Shown here: piece by piece, positions 6,389 through 8,868 of the stretch | How positions within the stretch are numbered: the stretch's first letter is position 1 | Layout of the letters: each line of letters starts with the position of its first letter | Assembly (NCBI GenBank): GCA_905215125.1 | Contig: CAJMOV010000066.1 | Coordinates: 1 to 8,868, forward strand | Reading direction: 5' to 3' | Origin: an uncultured bacterium | GTDB taxonomy: Bacteria; Bacillota; Clostridia; Oscillospirales; Butyricicoccaceae | Length of the DNA: 8,868 nt | Notes under the pieces: generated by a model | The model's database searches: none | The model's input: the letters and a program-made list of their open reading frames with translations, nothing else | What the model was told of the DNA's origin: nothing | Translations under genes and position numbers: made by a program

Positions 6389-6521
6389 TCTGCCGCTTCA
6401 AGAGGCCCTACCAGGCGGCCGCTGCACAATCAGTATTCCACCAGGGTAAACTTTTACATTGTCTCATAAGGCAAATCGCTCAAAGCGGCGGGCTTCCCAT
6501 CCATTTCCGCTGGATAAGGCA

Positions 6522-6556
6522 AAAAAAGAACCGGCAGAGCCGGTTCTTTTTATTTT
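6522..6556 (-). terminator. bidirectional intrinsic terminator after dnaJ
   Basis: GAACCGGC (6528-6535) pairs perfectly with GCCGGTTC (6539-6546) around an AGA loop. A-runs and T-runs flank the stem on both strands, so the stem can extend by about five A-T pairs. On the minus strand it follows the dnaJ stop by about 6 bases and ends in a run of seven Ts. On the plus strand it ends in TTTTTATTTT and would also stop transcripts coming from the orphan lipoprotein gene. Confidence 0.93.
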
Positions 6557-6561
6557 GCCCT

Positions 6562-7710
6562 TCACTTGTTGAATATATCCTTCATCTTGGCGAAGAATCC
6601 CTTTTTCTCCTGATAATGGCTTTCGCCGACTGCATCTTCAAACCTGCGCAGGATTTCCTTCTGTTCCGCAGTGAGATTTTTGGGGATTTCGATGTTGACC
6701 TTGATATATTGGTCGCCGCGGCCGCGGCCGTTTACATTCGGGATACCGCTGTTTTTCAGACGGAATACCGTACCGGTCTGGGTGCCTTCGGGCATATCAT
6801 ACTGCACCTTGCCGTCAATGGTCGGCACTGTCAGCTGTGCGCCCAGCGCAGCCTGGACAAAGGAAATGGGCATCTCCAGCAAAACGTCCTGGCCATTGCG
6901 CTTGAACAGCTTGTGCGGCTTGATGCTGACCGTGACGTACATGTCGCCGTTAGGCCCGCCGTTTGCGCCGCCGTTGCCCTCGCCCCGCAGCGAAATGGTC
7001 TGCCCCTCGTCGATGCCTGCCGGCACCTTGACGCTGATGGTACGGCTTTTGCGCACCTGGCCGCTGCCGCCGCAGGCCCTACACGGGTTTTTGATGACCT
7101 TGCCTGTTCCATGGCAGTTGTTGCAGGGCGCTGAGGAGGAAAAGACGCCAAAGGGGGTGCGCTGCGTCGTTTTGACCTGTCCGGTGCCGTGGCAAAGAGG
7201 GCAGGTTTCCGCGCTCGTCCCGGCCTGCGCGCCGCTGCCGCCGCAGTCGGGGCATTTTTCACTGCGATTGACAGTAACCTGCTTCTCGCAGCCAAACGCC
7301 GCCTCTTCAAAGGTCAGGCTGAGACTGACGCGGATATTTTCCCCCTTTCGCGGGCCGGCTTGACGCCGCGTACTCTGCCCCGTAAAGGCCCCGCCGAAAA
7401 AGGAATCGAAAATATTGCCCAGGTCGAAATCCTCAAACCCGCCGTAGCCGCCATACCCGCCGCCGGCGCCGTAATTCGGGTCGATGCCCGCATGGCCAAA
7501 TTGGTCGTAGCGCGCTTTCTTCTCCTTATCGGACAGGACTTCATAAGCGGCGTTGACCTCTTTCATCTTCTGTTCGGCCTCTTTATCGCCGGGGTTCAGG
7601 TCAGGGTGGTATTTTTTGGCCAGCTTGCGGTAGGCCTTTTTTATGTCCTCATCCGATGCGCCTTTTTCGATCCCCAGCACCTCGTAAAGGTCGCGTTTTT
7701 GTTCCGGCAT
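6562..7710 (-). CDS. dnaJ: Chaperone protein DnaJ (type I Hsp40)
   Basis: This is a 382-residue complete type I Hsp40, the cytoplasmic co-chaperone that delivers unfolded clients to DnaK and stimulates its ATPase. The J-domain (about 7-71) carries the essential HPD at 35-37. A Gly/Phe-rich linker (about 73-111, GGGYGGYGGFEDFD...FFGGAF) follows. The zinc domain has four CxxCxGxG repeats: CPDCGGSG (153-160), CPLCHGTG (170-177), CNNCHGTG (196-203) and CRACGGSG (210-217). The C-terminal substrate-binding and dimerisation domains run to about 350, and the protein ends in a Lys/Phe-rich tail (KKGFFAKMKDIFNK). Length and domain order are normal for the family. AAGGAGG at 7724-7718 with a 7-base spacer supports the ATG at 7710. 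It lies 115 bases after dnaK, with a stem-loop in the gap, and is followed at once by a strong terminator, so it ends the operon. Any CIRCE element would lie upstream, outside the window. Confidence 0.98.
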   Translation of the reverse strand: MPEQKRDLYEVLGIEKGASDEDIKKAYRKLAKKYHPDLNPGDKEAEQKMKEVNAAYEVLSDKEKKARYDQFGHAGIDPNYGAGGGYGGYGGFEDFDLGNIFDSFFGGAFTGQSTRRQAGPRKGENIRVSLSLTFEEAAFGCEKQVTVNRSEKCPDCGGSGAQAGTSAETCPLCHGTGQVKTTQRTPFGVFSSSAPCNNCHGTGKVIKNPCRACGGSGQVRKSRTISVKVPAGIDEGQTISLRGEGNGGANGGPNGDMYVTVSIKPHKLFKRNGQDVLLEMPISFVQAALGAQLTVPTIDGKVQYDMPEGTQTGTVFRLKNSGIPNVNGRGRGDQYIKVNIEIPKNLTAEQKEILRRFEDAVGESHYQEKKGFFAKMKDIFNK

Positions 7711-7771
7711 ACAAATGCCTCCTTTTGGCAGGGTTGATAGTGGCTTCGCCGGCCCGTTGCCGACAGCCGAG

Positions 7772-7817
7772 GGCGGAGAAGGATATGCGCCCTGTTATGG
7801 ACCCATCCTTCCCCGCC
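7772..7817 (-). promoter_or_regulatory. long stem-loop in the dnaK-dnaJ intercistronic gap
   Basis: GGCGGAGAAGGAT (7772-7784) faces ATCCTTCCCCGCC (7805-7817) across a 20-base loop. Twelve of 13 positions are Watson-Crick; the odd one is A/C on the plus strand but becomes a G-U pair in the minus-strand RNA, giving an unbroken 13-bp stem in the dnaK-dnaJ transcript. It begins 8 bases after the dnaK stop and has no following U-run, so it is probably not a terminator. It may protect the dnaK 3' end or be a processing site (inferred). Confidence 0.75.
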
Positions 7818-7825
7818 GACTGAGC

Positions 7826-8868
7826 TTATTTGCCCTGCTCTTCGTCATCGACGACCTTATAGTCGGCGTCGACAACGGGGTTGCCGTTTTCATCGGTCGC
7901 AGGGGCGGCGCCCTCTTCAGGCTTGACGTCCTTGTACAGCTTTTCCGCGATGGTGTAGAAACGCTTGGTCAGCTCTTCACATTCGCTCTTGATGCTGTCT
8001 ATATTCTCACCCTTGAGCGCTTCCTTCAGCTTTTCGATCTGCTCGGTGATAGGGGCCTTTTCTTCCGCCGTGACCTTATCGCCCAGCTCGCTCAGCGACT
8101 TCTCGGTCTGATAAATGAGACTCTCAGCATTGTTGCGGGTGTCGATTTCCTCACGGCGCTTGTGGTCGGCTTCGGCAAACTGCTCGGCTTCCTTGACGGC
8201 TTTGTCAATGTCTTCCTTGCTCAGGTTGGTCGACGCAGTAATCGTGATTTTCTGTTCCTTGCCAGTACCCAGGTCCTTGGCCGACACGTTGACAATGCCA
8301 TTGGAATCGATGTCAAAGGTGACTTCAATCTGCGGTACGCCGCGCGGCGCAGCCGGGATGCCGTCGAGGTGGAAGCGTCCCAGCGTCTTGTTGTCGCCCG
8401 CCATATCGCGCTCGCCCTGAAGGACGTGAATCTCAACCGAAGGCTGATTGTCGGCCGCGGTGGAGAAGATCTGCGCCTTTTTGGTCGGGATGGTGGTGTT
8501 GCGCTCGATGATCTTAGTGCAGACGCCGCCCAGCGTTTCAATGCCGAGCGACAGCGGCGTCACGTCGAGCAGCAGAAGATCCTTGACCTCGCCGCCCAGA
8601 ACGCCGGCCTGGATGGCGGCGCCCAGCGCGACACATTCGTCAGGGTTGATGCCCTTAAACGGCTCTTTTCCAGTGATCTTCTTGACCGCCTCCTGTACGG
8701 CGGGGATACGGCTGGAACCGCCGACCAGCAGAACCTTGCTCAGGTCGTTTACCGTCAGCTTGCTGTCGTCCAGCGCCTGGCGCACCGGGCCCATGGTCTT
8801 GTCGACCAGGTCGGCCGTCAGCTCGTTAAACTTGGCACGGGTCAGGGTGAGATCCAGGTGCTTCGGGC
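7826..8868 (-). CDS. dnaK: Chaperone protein DnaK (Hsp70), C-terminal part
   Basis: This is the C-terminal 346 residues of the ATP-dependent Hsp70 chaperone; the N-terminal half lies beyond the right edge. The frame stays open to the window edge (PKHLDLTLTRAKFNELTADL is the first visible stretch), so the Met at 8794 is internal and not a start. Visible parts include the Hsp70 signature VLLVGGSSRIPAVQ near 8734-8693 and NPDECVALGAAIQAG. They continue with the interdomain linker KDLLLLDVTPLSLG near 8584-8543 and the beta-sandwich substrate-binding domain (NTTIPTKKAQIFSTAADNQ, then QGERDMAGDNKTLGRF). The alpha-helical lid follows from about TNLSKEDIDKAVKEAEQF. The disordered tail ends VVDADYKVVDDEEQGK, similar to the acidic C-terminal tails of Gram-positive DnaKs. 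Nothing is broken or missing in the visible part. It is co-transcribed with dnaJ downstream. Confidence 0.98.
   Translation of the reverse strand, partial: PKHLDLTLTRAKFNELTADLVDKTMGPVRQALDDSKLTVNDLSKVLLVGGSSRIPAVQEAVKKITGKEPFKGINPDECVALGAAIQAGVLGGEVKDLLLLDVTPLSLGIETLGGVCTKIIERNTTIPTKKAQIFSTAADNQPSVEIHVLQGERDMAGDNKTLGRFHLDGIPAAPRGVPQIEVTFDIDSNGIVNVSAKDLGTGKEQKITITASTNLSKEDIDKAVKEAEQFAEADHKRREEIDTRNNAESLIYQTEKSLSELGDKVTAEEKAPITEQIEKLKEALKGENIDSIKSECEELTKRFYTIAEKLYKDVKPEEGAAPATDENGNPVVDADYKVVDDEEQGK

Noticed and set aside
6389..6520. Short minus-strand peptide gene reading LEAADASRDLLATPRK in the gene-free stretch
   Set aside because: About 35 codons from a TTG with no ribosome binding site and no recognisable domain; it overlaps the inverted repeats.
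6337..7134. A 265-codon open frame on the plus strand
   Set aside because: Most of it is antisense to dnaJ and it runs straight through the strong terminator at 6522-6556. Its N-terminal part shows no domain.
8792..8794. Start of a short dnaK gene at the ATG at 8794
   Set aside because: The frame stays open to the window edge with sequence that matches the DnaK ATPase domain, so this Met is internal.

Overview
The window looks like a chromosomal segment of a GC-rich Gram-positive anaerobe, most likely a gut-type Clostridia member (Oscillospiraceae/Ruminococcaceae-like). This is an inference from strong GGAGG-type ribosome binding sites, two lipobox-bearing binding proteins, a NupNOPQ-like nucleoside ABC transporter, a YhfC-family membrane protein and a Firmicutes-style dnaK-dnaJ pair. 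No sequence search was possible, so the lineage is tentative. No mobile element, CRISPR array, tRNA or rRNA was found.

Layout. (1) Positions 1-4058, minus strand: a four-gene BMP-family (nucleoside-type) ABC importer. Transcription runs from the substrate-binding lipoprotein (4058-2847) through a double-domain ATPase (2763-1225) and a first permease (1228-125) to a second permease (132-1, cut by the window edge). The last three genes overlap by 4 and 8 bases. A hairpin sits in the only real gap, between lipoprotein and ATPase. (2) Positions 4182-4991, minus strand: a YhfC-family putative intramembrane protease with a TTG start, directly upstream of the transporter. (3) Positions 4992-5181: a divergent promoter region. 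(4) Positions 5182-6270, plus strand: a second, orphan BMP-family lipoprotein. (5) Positions 6271-6561: no convincing gene, but several inverted repeats and a strong bidirectional terminator. (6) Positions 6562-8868, minus strand: dnaJ and the C-terminal half of dnaK, with a long intercistronic stem-loop between them.

How it fits together. The two BMP lipoproteins, the ATPase and the two permeases would form a nucleoside (or related small-molecule) uptake module. The orphan lipoprotein has no transporter genes of its own nearby and could feed the same permease or act as a sensor. The YhfC-like protein lies between the two lipoprotein genes. It has its own extended -10 promoter, whose architecture closely resembles the promoter predicted for the transporter operon. 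Both use a TTGnAA-type -35, a 17-base spacer and a TGG-preceded TAnAAT -10. The dnaK/dnaJ pair is ordinary protein-folding machinery and is separated from the transporter region by a terminator.

Most of the window is conventional. The items most worth a second look are the protease-plus-two-lipoproteins arrangement, the apparent lack of a third-motif histidine in the YhfC-like protein, the intercistronic hairpins, and the structured gene-free stretch at about 6276-6430.
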